Shown here: piece by piece, positions 1-5,653 of the stretch
How the letters are laid out: each line of letters opens with the position of its first letter
Position numbering within the stretch: position 1 is the first letter of the stretch
Source: Pseudomonadota bacterium
GTDB taxonomy: Bacteria > Pseudomonadota > Alphaproteobacteria > ATCC43930 > CGMCC-115725
Length of the DNA stretch: 11,465 bases
Direction: 5' to 3'
NCBI GenBank assembly: GCA_021790295.1
Contig: JAJYIC010000042.1
Coordinates: 1 to 11,465 of the forward strand
Made by a program: the position numbers and the translations under genes
Notes under the pieces: generated by a model
The model's database searches: none
What the model was told of the DNA's origin: nothing
What the model saw: only the letters and a program-made list of their open reading frames with translations

Positions 1-16
1 GAGGAGGAAGGGGGCC

Positions 17-694
17 TTGAAGATTCTCGTCATCGAAGACGATCGGGAGACGGCGGAATACCTCGCCGCGGGCCTTTCCGAAGAAGGCCAACTCGTCGCC
101 TCGGCGGCCTGCGGGGACGAAGGCCTTTACCGCGCCGCCGCCGAGAATTTCGATCTTCTGATCGTCGATCGCATGCTCCCCGGCCTCGATGGACTGGCCC
201 TCGTCAAGACCTTGCGCGGGGCGGGCAATCGGACGCCGGTGCTGTTTCTGACGGCGCTCGGCGGGGTCGATGACCGGGTCACGGGGCTCAACGCGGGGGG
301 CGACGATTATCTCGTCAAACCCTTCGCCTTTAGCGAACTTTGCGCCCGCGTCGCCGCTCTTGGCCGGCGCCCGGCGGCAAGCGCCGTCGAAACCGGTTTC
401 CGCGTCGCCGATCTCGAACTCGATCTCATATCGCGCAGCGTCCAGAGAGCCGGCTCCCCGATCGAACTGCAACCGCGCGAGTTCCGCCTTCTCGAATATC
501 TGATGCGCCACGAGGGGCAGGTGGTGACGCGCACCATGCTTCTCGAAAACGTGTGGGATTTTCATTTCGATCCGCGCACCAACGTGGTCGAAACCCATAT
601 CAGCCGCCTGCGCGCCAAGATCGGCAAAGGCGTTGCGGCCGAACTCATCCACACCGTGCGCGGGGCCGGATACTGTCTTCGTGCCCCTTCCTAG
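17..694 (+). CDS. OmpR/PhoB-family two-component response regulator
   Basis: A 225-residue DNA-binding response regulator that should be phosphorylated by the histidine kinase encoded 19 bases downstream. The receiver domain (about residues 1-115) has the acidic pair D8/D9, phospho-acceptor D51 in IVDRMLPGLDG, switch residue T79 and K101 in VKPF. The C-terminal half (about 127-224) is a winged-helix OmpR-type domain with LQPREFRLLEYL, the recognition-helix stretch NVVETHISRLRAKI and the terminal VRGAGYCL. I chose the TTG start because a GAGGAGG Shine-Dalgarno lies at positions 1-7 and the protein begins at the usual MKILVIEDD. All signature residues are present, so the regulator looks functional. 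Its promoter lies outside the window and no target site can be assigned. The subfamily resembles CusR/QseB-like regulators, but the signal cannot be read from the sequence. Confidence 0.93.
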   Translation: MKILVIEDDRETAEYLAAGLSEEGQLVASAACGDEGLYRAAAENFDLLIVDRMLPGLDGLALVKTLRGAGNRTPVLFLTALGGVDDRVTGLNAGGDDYLVKPFAFSELCARVAALGRRPAASAVETGFRVADLELDLISRSVQRAGSPIELQPREFRLLEYLMRHEGQVVTRTMLLENVWDFHFDPRTNVVETHISRLRAKIGKGVAAELIHTVRGAGYCLRAPS

Positions 695-713
695 CCCATG
701 CCCAGTGTGAGAA

Positions 714-2099
714 ATGCGGGCTAAAATCTTCCGCACCTCGAGCTTCCGCCTGACCCTTTCCTACGTCGCGCTTTTCAGCGCCTCGGTTCTCGTTCTTTTC
801 GCGGTCATCTACTGGTCGGCGGCGTTTTACATGACGCGCCAGATCGACGCCGCGATCGGCAGCGACCTCGACGAACTCAAAGAGGGCTTTTCCGGCGGCG
901 GGCTCAAAGCGGTTGCCGCCCTCATCGACGAGAGGGTCAAGGAGATGCCCTCGGGACCGATGTTCTATCTTCTCGAAAGCCGCTCCGGCCGGGTGATGGC
1001 GGGAAATCTCGGGCCGCTCCCGGCAAAAGCGGCGGTGTTCGATCTCGACCATCCGCCTCTTTTGGCGCCTTTCCCGCGCGGCCGGCGCCGCGGCCCCGAA
1101 ACCCTGCGCGTTCACGGCCTTTTCTTCCCGCAGGGCGCCTATCTCCTCGTCGCCGCCGACGCCGACCCTCTCGACGAGATGCGGGAACTCATCCTGACGG
1201 TTTTCGGCTGGAGCGCCCTTTTGACCCTCCTTCTCGCTTTTGGCGGCGGCCTTCTCATCAGCGGGCGGCTGTTGTCGCGGGTCGAGGCGATCGGCCGCGC
1301 CGCGGGCGAGATCATGGCCGGAAACCTTTCCCGCCGGATCCCGACGCGGGAGACGGGCGACGAATTCGACCGTCTCGCGGCAAGCCTCAACGGCATGCTC
1401 GAACGGATCGAAAGCCTGATCGAGGCGATGCGCCAGATCTCGAACGATATCGCCCATGATTTGCGCACGCCTTTGACGCGCTTGCGGCAAAGCCTCGAAA
1501 GGGCGCAACTCAAAGCGCAAACGGTCGAGGAACTGCGCGCCGCCGTCGATCGCTCGATCGCCGAAGCCGATGACCTCCTCGCCACCTTCGGCGCGCTGTT
1601 GCGCATCGCTCAAATCGAAAGCGGAACCCCGAAATCGGGTTTTGCCGGGCTCGATCTGTCCGAGGTTTTGCGCACCGTTTGCGAGGTTTATCAGCCGATG
1701 GCGGAAGAGAAAGGGCAAAGCCTCGTCGCCGCGATCGACGGCGGGCTTCGGGTCGAAGGCGATCGCGATCTCTTGACCCAAATGGTCGCCAATCTCGTCG
1801 AAAACGCGCTTCGCCACTGCCCTGGCGGGGCGGCGATACGGCTTTCAGCCAAAGGCGGCGAAAAGGAGATCGAGGTGGTTTTGAGCGATACCGGGCCCGG
1901 CATCCCCGCGGCCGAGCGGGAAGCCGTCTTCCGCCGCTTTTGCCGGCTCGAAAGAAGCCGTTCGACGGCCGGGAGCGGGCTTGGCCTTGCCCTTGTCGCG
2001 GCGATCGCCGCTCTTCACGGGATCGCGATCGAACTGGCGGACAACGACCCGGGCTTGCGCGTTCTTTTGCGTTTCCGGTACAAAGGAACCGAACGCTGA
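714..2099 (+). CDS. HAMP-domain sensor histidine kinase, partner of the upstream regulator
   Basis: A 461-residue inner-membrane sensor kinase. There is a membrane segment at about residues 13-38, a periplasmic sensor region of about 120 residues (40-158), a second membrane segment at about 160-183, HAMP at about 184-236, and a HisKA domain with phospho-acceptor H248 in NDIAHDLRTPL. The HATPase_c domain shows the N box (NLVENALRH, about 360-368), G1 (DTGPGIP, 392-398), F box (VFRRF, 405-409) and G2 (GSGLGLALV, 420-428). Length and order are typical of the EnvZ/QseC/CusS-like class. It probably trans-phosphorylates D51 of the preceding response regulator, with which it is co-transcribed. The ATG at 714 has only a weak ribosome site (GTGAGA), so it may depend on translational coupling. 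The periplasmic region has no motif I recognise, so the ligand is unknown. It converges on the Rrf2 gene, with 31 bases between the two stop codons and no clear terminator in them. Confidence 0.93.
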   Translation: MRAKIFRTSSFRLTLSYVALFSASVLVLFAVIYWSAAFYMTRQIDAAIGSDLDELKEGFSGGGLKAVAALIDERVKEMPSGPMFYLLESRSGRVMAGNLGPLPAKAAVFDLDHPPLLAPFPRGRRRGPETLRVHGLFFPQGAYLLVAADADPLDEMRELILTVFGWSALLTLLLAFGGGLLISGRLLSRVEAIGRAAGEIMAGNLSRRIPTRETGDEFDRLAASLNGMLERIESLIEAMRQISNDIAHDLRTPLTRLRQSLERAQLKAQTVEELRAAVDRSIAEADDLLATFGALLRIAQIESGTPKSGFAGLDLSEVLRTVCEVYQPMAEEKGQSLVAAIDGGLRVEGDRDLLTQMVANLVENALRHCPGGAAIRLSAKGGEKEIEVVLSDTGPGIPAAEREAVFRRFCRLERSRSTAGSGLGLALVAAIAALHGIAIELADNDPGLRVLLRFRYKGTER

Positions 2100-2130
2100 A
2101 GGGCCGCGCGCCCGCCCGTCTCTGCCTTCT

Positions 2131-2595
2131 TCAAAGCCTTTCGTTGAGCGCCCCTCGCGGCTCTCCGATTTCGAGAAGCCTGCCCAAGGCGCGCCGCGGC
2201 CGCACCAGGTCTTCGAGGGTGTACCGGTCGAGCGTTGCGAGAAAGGCGTCCGTCGCCTCGCGCAAGGCGCCGCGCAGGATGCAGCCTTTCTCGATGCGGC
2301 AATAGCCCTCTTCGCCCTGGAGGCAGCCGAGCACGCCCAGTTCCTCTTCCATGTCGCGCACCACCGCGCCGACATTGATCTCCTGCGCCTTCGGCGCCAG
2401 GCGAAGCCCCCCGTACTTGCCGCGGATCGTCCGCAGATATCCCTTCTGGCCGAGGCGATGGACCACCTTCATGACATGGCCTTTGGAAATCGCGAACTGA
2501 TCGACGATCTCGGCGATGGTGGCGAGCGCTTCCCCTTTGATCGCGACGTACATCAGCACGCGAAGCGCGTAATCGGTATGGAGCGTGAGCCGCAT
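2131..2595 (-). CDS. nsrR: Rrf2-family Fe-S transcriptional regulator, NsrR-like
   Basis: A 154-residue Rrf2 regulator. The N-terminus (MRLTLHTDYALRVLMYVA) and the winged helix (about 22-70, with ISKGHVMKVVHRLGQKGYL) are typical of the NsrR branch. Three cysteines, C91, C99 and C105, sit in the C-terminal cluster loop. D8, a [4Fe-4S] ligand in Streptomyces NsrR, is also present. In this family NO damages the cluster and relieves repression of NO-detoxification and repair genes. The gene is the last of the cluster that starts with the NnrS-like protein at 5394, and an NsrR-shaped operator precedes that operon, so negative autoregulation is likely (inference). The ATG at 2595 follows a good AAGGGAGGG ribosome site. 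It could instead be an Rrf2 member sensing redox state or iron (IscR/RirA-like), but the cysteine spacing, D8 and the context favour NsrR. Confidence 0.83.
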   Translation of the reverse strand: MRLTLHTDYALRVLMYVAIKGEALATIAEIVDQFAISKGHVMKVVHRLGQKGYLRTIRGKYGGLRLAPKAQEINVGAVVRDMEEELGVLGCLQGEEGYCRIEKGCILRGALREATDAFLATLDRYTLEDLVRPRRALGRLLEIGEPRGALNERL

Positions 2596-2645
2596 CGCGA
2601 TCCCTCCCTTTTTCAGCGCCAGCGCGACAGGACGAAGATGGTCCC

Positions 2646-2687
2646 GGCCGATGAAGAAAAGCCGGCGCGCGCCCGGATCAATCGGCC
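2646..2687 (-). terminator. Inverted repeat with T-rich stretch between a DUF2249 gene and nsrR
   Basis: A perfect 7-base inverted repeat, GGCCGAT at 2646-2652 and ATCGGCC at 2681-2687, encloses a GC-rich core. On the minus strand the core reads CCGG-gcgcgcg-CCGG and is followed by CTTTTCTT. It starts one base beyond the stop codon of the DUF2249 gene. It could be a weak or partial intrinsic terminator, or an RNA processing or attenuation hairpin, lowering nsrR expression relative to the genes before it. The inner stem is only 4 pairs, so this is tentative. Confidence 0.3.
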
Positions 2688-2688
2688 C

Positions 2689-3177
2689 TCACGCGGCTTC
2701 TTTGCGGGTGATGAGAACCTTCCAGGCGGCCGGTCCTTTTTCGAGATATTCCCATCCGAACCGGCCCGGCTGTTCGGCCTCGAACTGATAATAGAGAGGC
2801 TTCGGGTCATGATCGTTGACGAGGATAAGCGATTCCCCCGAACCGAGTCGTGCGCAGCGATCGAAAATGAGGGTGTGCCTTTGCGCCGGCGGCAAGTCGC
2901 GCACGTCGAGTTGGCGGGCTTCGGTCATGACGGTCTCCTTTTGCTGAAGGGTAAGGGGGCGGGTGAGAGCGTGCAGAAGGCGGTTCAGTTTTTCGGCTTC
3001 GTCGGGCCTTTTGCGGCGCAGGCAAGACCAGGCCGCGGCGGCAAGGCGGCAGGCGTGATCGGCCTCCCCGTGCTCTGCCAAAGCCTTCAACGCGCCGATC
3101 AGGTGGCGGTTGAGCAAAGGGAGGGGATCAGAGCCTTCGCCGGCGTCCAATTCGGAACTGATGAGGCTCGCGTTCAT
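2689..3177 (-). CDS. DUF2249 protein with N-terminal helical extension
   Basis: A 162-residue soluble protein. Residues about 86-158 form a DUF2249 domain, a small TusA/SirA-like alpha/beta fold of unknown function. It is recognised by LDVRDLPP (90-97), the family hallmark NDHDPKPLYYQF (121-132) and the closing WEYLEKGPAAWKVLI. Residues 1-83 are predicted helical and alanine/leucine rich, and I recognise no family there. It is the best-conserved of the three DUF2249 copies in this cluster. The ATG at 3177 has only a poor ribosome site (GAGACC), while an in-frame ATG at 2928 (M84) is preceded by AAGGAG at an ideal 6-base distance. Initiation there would give a 79-residue stand-alone DUF2249 protein, the same size as its two neighbours. 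The product may therefore exist in two forms. DUF2249 genes often sit near NO-reductase, NnrS and hemerythrin genes, which suits the NsrR-like context. Confidence 0.75.
   Translation of the reverse strand: MNASLISSELDAGEGSDPLPLLNRHLIGALKALAEHGEADHACRLAAAAWSCLRRKRPDEAEKLNRLLHALTRPLTLQQKETVMTEARQLDVRDLPPAQRHTLIFDRCARLGSGESLILVNDHDPKPLYYQFEAEQPGRFGWEYLEKGPAAWKVLITRKEAA
2935..2940 (-). promoter_or_regulatory. Strong internal ribosome binding site (AAGGAG) inside a DUF2249 gene
   Basis: On the minus strand AAGGAG lies 6 bases before an in-frame ATG at 2926-2928, just ahead of the DUF2249 domain. It is stronger than the site before the upstream start at 3177, so internal or sole initiation at 2928 is plausible. 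Confidence 0.5.
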
Positions 3178-3195
3178 AGGGTCTCGTTTCGTCTT

Positions 3196-3504
3196 TCAAG
3201 GGGCGACGCCGAAGTGAGCCTTCGCCTCTTCGCTCATCAGTTCAGGCGACCAAGGCGGGCGCCAGGTCATGACCACCTCGACCGTGCCTATGCCGGGCAC
3301 GCAAAGGGCGGCGTTTTCGACCGCCTCGCGGATGAAGTCCGTAGCGGGGCAGCCCGGCGTCGTCGTCGTCAGAACGATGCGGGCGCGGCCCTCTTCGACG
3401 GCGAGTTCATAGACAAAGCCGAGATCGAGGATGTTGAAGCCGAGTTCGGGATCGATCACGGCTTTGAGCGCTTCCCTCACGCTTTCGAGCATCCCTTCGC
3501 TCAT
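3196..3504 (-). CDS. DUF59 / MIP18-like metal-sulfur cluster assembly factor
   Basis: A 102-residue protein of the DUF59 family (SufT, PaaD, MIP18), small scaffold or targeting factors for maturing Fe-S proteins. The hallmarks are DPE at 18-20, NILDLGFVYEL (24-34), the conserved cysteine C52 in TTPGCPATDFI, and the C-terminal WRPPWSPELMSEEAK. Length matches stand-alone family members. The open frame extends further upstream to 3849, but the ATG at 3504 has an AGGAGGAG ribosome site and starts where the family starts. Its start codon overlaps the stop of the preceding DUF2249 gene in an ATGA, so the two are translationally coupled. Set between DUF2249 genes and under a probable NsrR operator, it most likely helps rebuild Fe-S clusters damaged by NO (inference). 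The client protein is unknown. Confidence 0.86.
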   Translation of the reverse strand: MSEGMLESVREALKAVIDPELGFNILDLGFVYELAVEEGRARIVLTTTTPGCPATDFIREAVENAALCVPGIGTVEVVMTWRPPWSPELMSEEAKAHFGVAP

Positions 3505-3752
3505 GGCGCCTCTCCTCCTGCGAGGCTTCGACGGACGGTCGTCGAAAAGCCGTCCGGGCGGGCTTCCCCTTCGAAAAAATATTTCCTCCGGGCGAGTTCG
3601 AGATGGAGGAAAAGGGGTTCGCGGTCGGTCAATACCTCGACCGTTTCGCCGGCGGCGAGCGCTTCGACCGCTTCGAGCGCTTGGCGCAAAGGCTCGGGCG
3701 GATCGAGGGTGCGCAGATCGAGGCGCCGCAAAGGACAGATTTCGCCGCTCAT
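3501..3752 (-). CDS. Small DUF2249-type protein (second copy)
   Basis: An 83-residue protein that reads as a divergent DUF2249 domain. LDLRTLDPPEPLRQALEAV (11-29) matches the first strand and helix, and EVLTDREPLFLHLEL (39-53) aligns with the NDHDPKPLYYQF hallmark of the longer copy at 2689-3177. The central His/Pro residues are only partly retained, and there is a single Cys at position 6. I chose the ATG at 3752 over one at 3755 because AGGAAA then lies at better spacing, and over 3815 because that start would run into the preceding gene. The stop overlaps the DUF59 start (ATGA), which suggests paired function. No enzymatic residues can be named. By family it is a TusA-fold domain that could carry sulfur or bind a metal centre, but that is not shown here. 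Confidence 0.72.
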   Translation of the reverse strand: MSGEICPLRRLDLRTLDPPEPLRQALEAVEALAAGETVEVLTDREPLFLHLELARRKYFFEGEARPDGFSTTVRRSLAGGEAP

Positions 3753-3772
3753 CATTTTCCTGCCTCGCTTGA

Positions 3773-4021
3773 CTACGCCGCGCCCCTCGCCAAAGGCGTA
3801 AAGAGAACCTCCCAATCGCCGCCGCCGATCGCGCTTTCGCTGTGGCCAAAGCCGCGCCCCTCCATCACCGCGAAAAGAGGAACGGGTTTGAAAGTGGCGA
3901 GAAGCCTCAAGCCTTGGCCGGGAGAAAGTCCGTCGACGGCCTTCATGATGGCCGAAAAAGGCTCGCCTCCGGCCTTCAAGATATCGCGCACGTCAAGGGT
4001 TAGAGGGGTGGGGGCGTTCAT
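3773..4021 (-). CDS. Small DUF2249-type protein (first copy)
   Basis: An 82-residue soluble protein made up of one DUF2249-type domain. The opening LTLDVRDILKAGGEPFSAIM (7-26) and the middle GLRLLATFKPVPLFAVME (37-54) match the pattern of the family. The NDHDPKPL hallmark is replaced by ATFKPVPL. It ends with GGGDWEVLFTPL, the last strand. It starts 23 bases after the stop of the NnrS-like gene with an AAGGAG ribosome site 8 bases before its ATG, and is followed 20 bases later by the second copy. The spacing and shared strand make it part of the same operon. Function is unknown, and the sequence difference from its two neighbours suggests old duplication and specialisation rather than redundancy. 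Confidence 0.72.
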   Translation of the reverse strand: MNAPTPLTLDVRDILKAGGEPFSAIMKAVDGLSPGQGLRLLATFKPVPLFAVMEGRGFGHSESAIGGGDWEVLFTPLARGAA

Positions 4022-4044
4022 CCGTCATGCTCCTTCTTTTGCCG

Positions 4045-5394
4045 TCATGCGGTCGAAGAAAAGCGCGGGCCCCCTTGGGCCGCCGCAGGCGCGGCGAGCA
4101 TTTCGGGGCCCTCGGGCAAACCGCGCCGCACGAGCCAGAGCGCGCGCAGGATCATCACCGTCGCCAGAAGCTGCCCCGCGACCGCAAAACGCCAGACGAG
4201 AGGAAAGCCGAGCGCGGCAAAGCCCGCGGCCGCGGCGACGGAAGCGAAATAAAGGATGAACCACGGCCTGTCGCGGCTTTCATCGACCAGGTCCTGAACC
4301 CGCGGCACCGGGCGCTTGCCGAGAACGGGGCCGTAGCGTTGCAGCCAGGTGAGAAAGGGGACGATCTTATAAAGCTGGCTCAAACCGAGGCCCGAAAGCC
4401 AGCCGAAGAGGAACAGATATGCGAGAGCGCCGAGAAGGCGCTCGTCGAAGCCGAAAAGAGAAAAGAGAAGAGCGCAGAGGAGCGCGATCGCGAGAAAAGC
4501 GAGAGAGGCGATCGCCATCAAGGCGTTGAGTTCGAGCTTTTGCCGCCGCCTTGCGCGGTAAAGCCGCGCCATGTCGAACAGATAAAGGGCAAAGCCGAAA
4601 CCGGTGACGATGAGGGCGGCTGCCGTCGCCGCGCCCGGAACGGGGGCGCCGAGGGCCGCAAGAAACGCCAAAAGCCAGGCCGCCCAGAGGCCGCCCGCGC
4701 TCGCGAGGAGAACGGCATTGCCGAGAGCGCCCCTTTCTTCGGGCGCAAGGGTGAACATGCTGAGGAGGCGATAGCTGACCCCCATCGCCGTCAGGGTGAA
4801 CCAGCCGAAAAGCCCGGCAAGAAGATGAAGCTTCAGTCCTTCGCCAAAAATCGCGGGCGAGGGAAAAAAGCGCGGCGCGGCAAAAGCAAGGCCGAGGGTG
4901 ATCCCCAAACCCAGCGCAGCAAAGAGAAAAAGGAGGCCGCAAAAGAGAAAGCGCGCCGACAACGAAAGCGGCCGAGCCTGCCACAAAAGACGCGCAAAGT
5001 CGGCGGCGGCAATCGCCGCGCCGCAAAAAACGAGGCCTCCTCCGAGCGGAAGAAAGAGGAGCGCCGCGGCCGGCAAATCCCCGCCCAAAGCGAGAAACCC
5101 GGCCTCCATCGCGGCCAGGCCGAAAAGGATCGCGAGAAGGGAAAAAAGAGCGGAAACGCCGGCCGCCTTCCCCTTTCCCGTGATCACCGGCACGAACTGG
5201 TGAAGCGCCCCCAGCATCAGGACCGAAAGCCAGCCGAGGGTGAGGAGGTGGACCGTGACGAGTGTCCCGGCCGCAAAAAGAGGACGCAGCGGAAAGGCAA
5301 AACCCAGCGCCATCAGAATTTGCGCCAGGATAAAGGCGCCGAGAGCGGCACCGAAATGGAGCATCGTCCAGCGCGATAGTGCCGAACCGAACAC
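4045..5394 (-). CDS. NnrS-like / heme-copper-oxidase-subunit-I-like polytopic membrane protein
   Basis: A 449-residue integral membrane protein with about 12 hydrophobic segments and short loops. Histidines that could bind heme or metal sit in membrane contexts at H13, H49 (TVHLLTLGW), H65 (GALHQFVPV) and H190 (KLHLLAGLFGW). Two more family-like stretches are GVSYRLLSMFTLAPEERG and the later GLSQLYKIVPFLTWLQRYG. The pattern resembles NnrS proteins (heme/copper membrane proteins of the NO response) and the oxidase-subunit-I-like proteins often annotated as hypothetical. The GTG start at 5394 has GAGGAGG 11 bases upstream. An ATG at 5364 is an alternative, but its upstream sequence is poor. It is the first gene of the minus-strand operon behind the probable NsrR operator, with two DUF2249 genes and DUF59 following. 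It probably protects against or senses NO at the membrane (inference). The exact family needs a profile search. Confidence 0.72.
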   Translation of the reverse strand: MFGSALSRWTMLHFGAALGAFILAQILMALGFAFPLRPLFAAGTLVTVHLLTLGWLSVLMLGALHQFVPVITGKGKAAGVSALFSLLAILFGLAAMEAGFLALGGDLPAAALLFLPLGGGLVFCGAAIAAADFARLLWQARPLSLSARFLFCGLLFLFAALGLGITLGLAFAAPRFFPSPAIFGEGLKLHLLAGLFGWFTLTAMGVSYRLLSMFTLAPEERGALGNAVLLASAGGLWAAWLLAFLAALGAPVPGAATAAALIVTGFGFALYLFDMARLYRARRRQKLELNALMAIASLAFLAIALLCALLFSLFGFDERLLGALAYLFLFGWLSGLGLSQLYKIVPFLTWLQRYGPVLGKRPVPRVQDLVDESRDRPWFILYFASVAAAAGFAALGFPLVWRFAVAGQLLATVMILRALWLVRRGLPEGPEMLAAPAAAQGGPRFSSTA

Positions 5395-5443
5395 GGGACC
5401 CCGACCCTCCTCAGCCTTTCATCCCGGCGGGATAGCATACAGT

Positions 5444-5470
5444 TTAAGATATATCCAATATATTCCTTAA
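5444..5470 (-). promoter_or_regulatory. Putative NsrR operator (11-1-11 inverted repeat)
   Basis: An imperfect inverted repeat of 27 bases with outer arms TTAAG and CTTAA and inner ATAT/ATAT matches (18 of 26 non-central positions symmetrical). The 23-base core at 5446-5468 reads on the minus strand AAGGAATATAT, T, GGATATATCTT. This is the 11-1-11 geometry, with AAG and CTT ends, of known NsrR sites. It lies just downstream of a TTGACA -35 box and about 50 bases before the GTG of the NnrS-like gene, where a bound repressor would block transcription. An Rrf2/NsrR-like protein is encoded at the end of the same operon. Confidence 0.65.
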
Positions 5471-5477
5471 AAGCACG

Positions 5478-5483
5478 TGTCAA
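5478..5483 (-). promoter_or_regulatory. -35 box (TTGACA) of the NnrS-like operon
   Basis: The minus strand carries a perfect TTGACA. Plausible -10 hexamers follow inside the operator: TATATT after 15 bases or TATTGG after 17 bases. Neither is a perfect match, so the -10 is uncertain. The overlap of -10 and operator fits repression. Confidence 0.5.
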
Positions 5484-5542
5484 CTCGTCGCAGGCCCGCA
5501 GGGGAAGGCGAGGCGACCCTTTGCCGAAGCGCGGCCGCTTGC

Positions 5543-5566
5543 GGAACAGACGGGGAACATTGTTCC
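5543..5566. promoter_or_regulatory. Three-half-site palindrome GGAACA / GGAACA-T-TGTTCC
   Basis: GGAACA at 5543-5548 is repeated at 5554-5559, exactly 11 bases later, and the second copy forms a perfect 6-1-6 palindrome with TGTTCC at 5561-5566. Such phased half-sites suggest a transcription factor binding site. It lies about 90 bases before the + strand gene at 5654 and about 60 bases behind the -35 of the minus-strand operon, so it could serve either. The regulator is unknown. Confidence 0.4.
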
Positions 5567-5653
5567 TCCGCCGCAGAAGACACAGAGCCCGCTTTTGATC
5601 TATACCACCTGCGGCAAAGGCTTCTCTGCAGCCTTCTAGAGGAGCGCAAGAGG

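Larger units (their letters stand above)
5395..5653. other. Divergent intergenic region between the NO-type operon and a + strand gene
   Basis: These 259 bases separate two divergently transcribed genes. The left part (about 5430-5483) is strikingly AT-rich against a GC-rich background and carries the promoter and operator of the minus-strand operon. The right part holds a GGAACA/TGTTCC palindrome and the GAGGAG ribosome site of the gene at 5654. Position 5477 onward is open in the frame of that gene, but it has no plausible ribosome site and encodes nothing recognisable. I see no RNA gene here. Confidence 0.6.

Noticed and set aside
645..1817. A 390-codon minus-strand frame opposite the histidine kinase
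   Set aside because: The opposite strand carries a full histidine kinase with all boxes. The antisense product has no domain.
2100..2130. Bidirectional terminator between the kinase and nsrR stop codons
   Set aside because: Only a 4-base GGGC/GCCC stem with no T run on either strand.
1981..3801. A 606-codon open frame on the + strand
   Set aside because: It lies across the end of the kinase gene and antisense to nsrR, two DUF2249 genes and DUF59, which have clear family motifs. Its translation is arginine- and alanine-rich with no recognisable domain, as expected of high-GC antisense frames.
3505..3849. Upstream extension of the DUF59 frame to 3849
   Set aside because: It overlaps two DUF2249 genes and gives an Arg/Ala-rich sequence. 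The family start and ribosome site lie at 3504.
4027..5379. A 450-codon + strand frame opposite the NnrS-like gene
   Set aside because: The product is a low-complexity stretch rich in Lys, Arg and Glu, the mirror of hydrophobic membrane codons. There is no ribosome site or family motif.
5554..5566. LexA/SOS box
   Set aside because: GAAC-ATT-GTTC resembles the Gram-positive LexA box, but alphaproteobacterial LexA uses direct GTTC-N7-GTTC repeats. The context has no SOS gene.
5477..5653. N-terminal extension of the alpha/beta-barrel gene to a GTG at 5477
   Set aside because: The extension covers the operator/promoter region and palindrome, has no ribosome site, and adds no domain. The ATG at 5654 has a good site.
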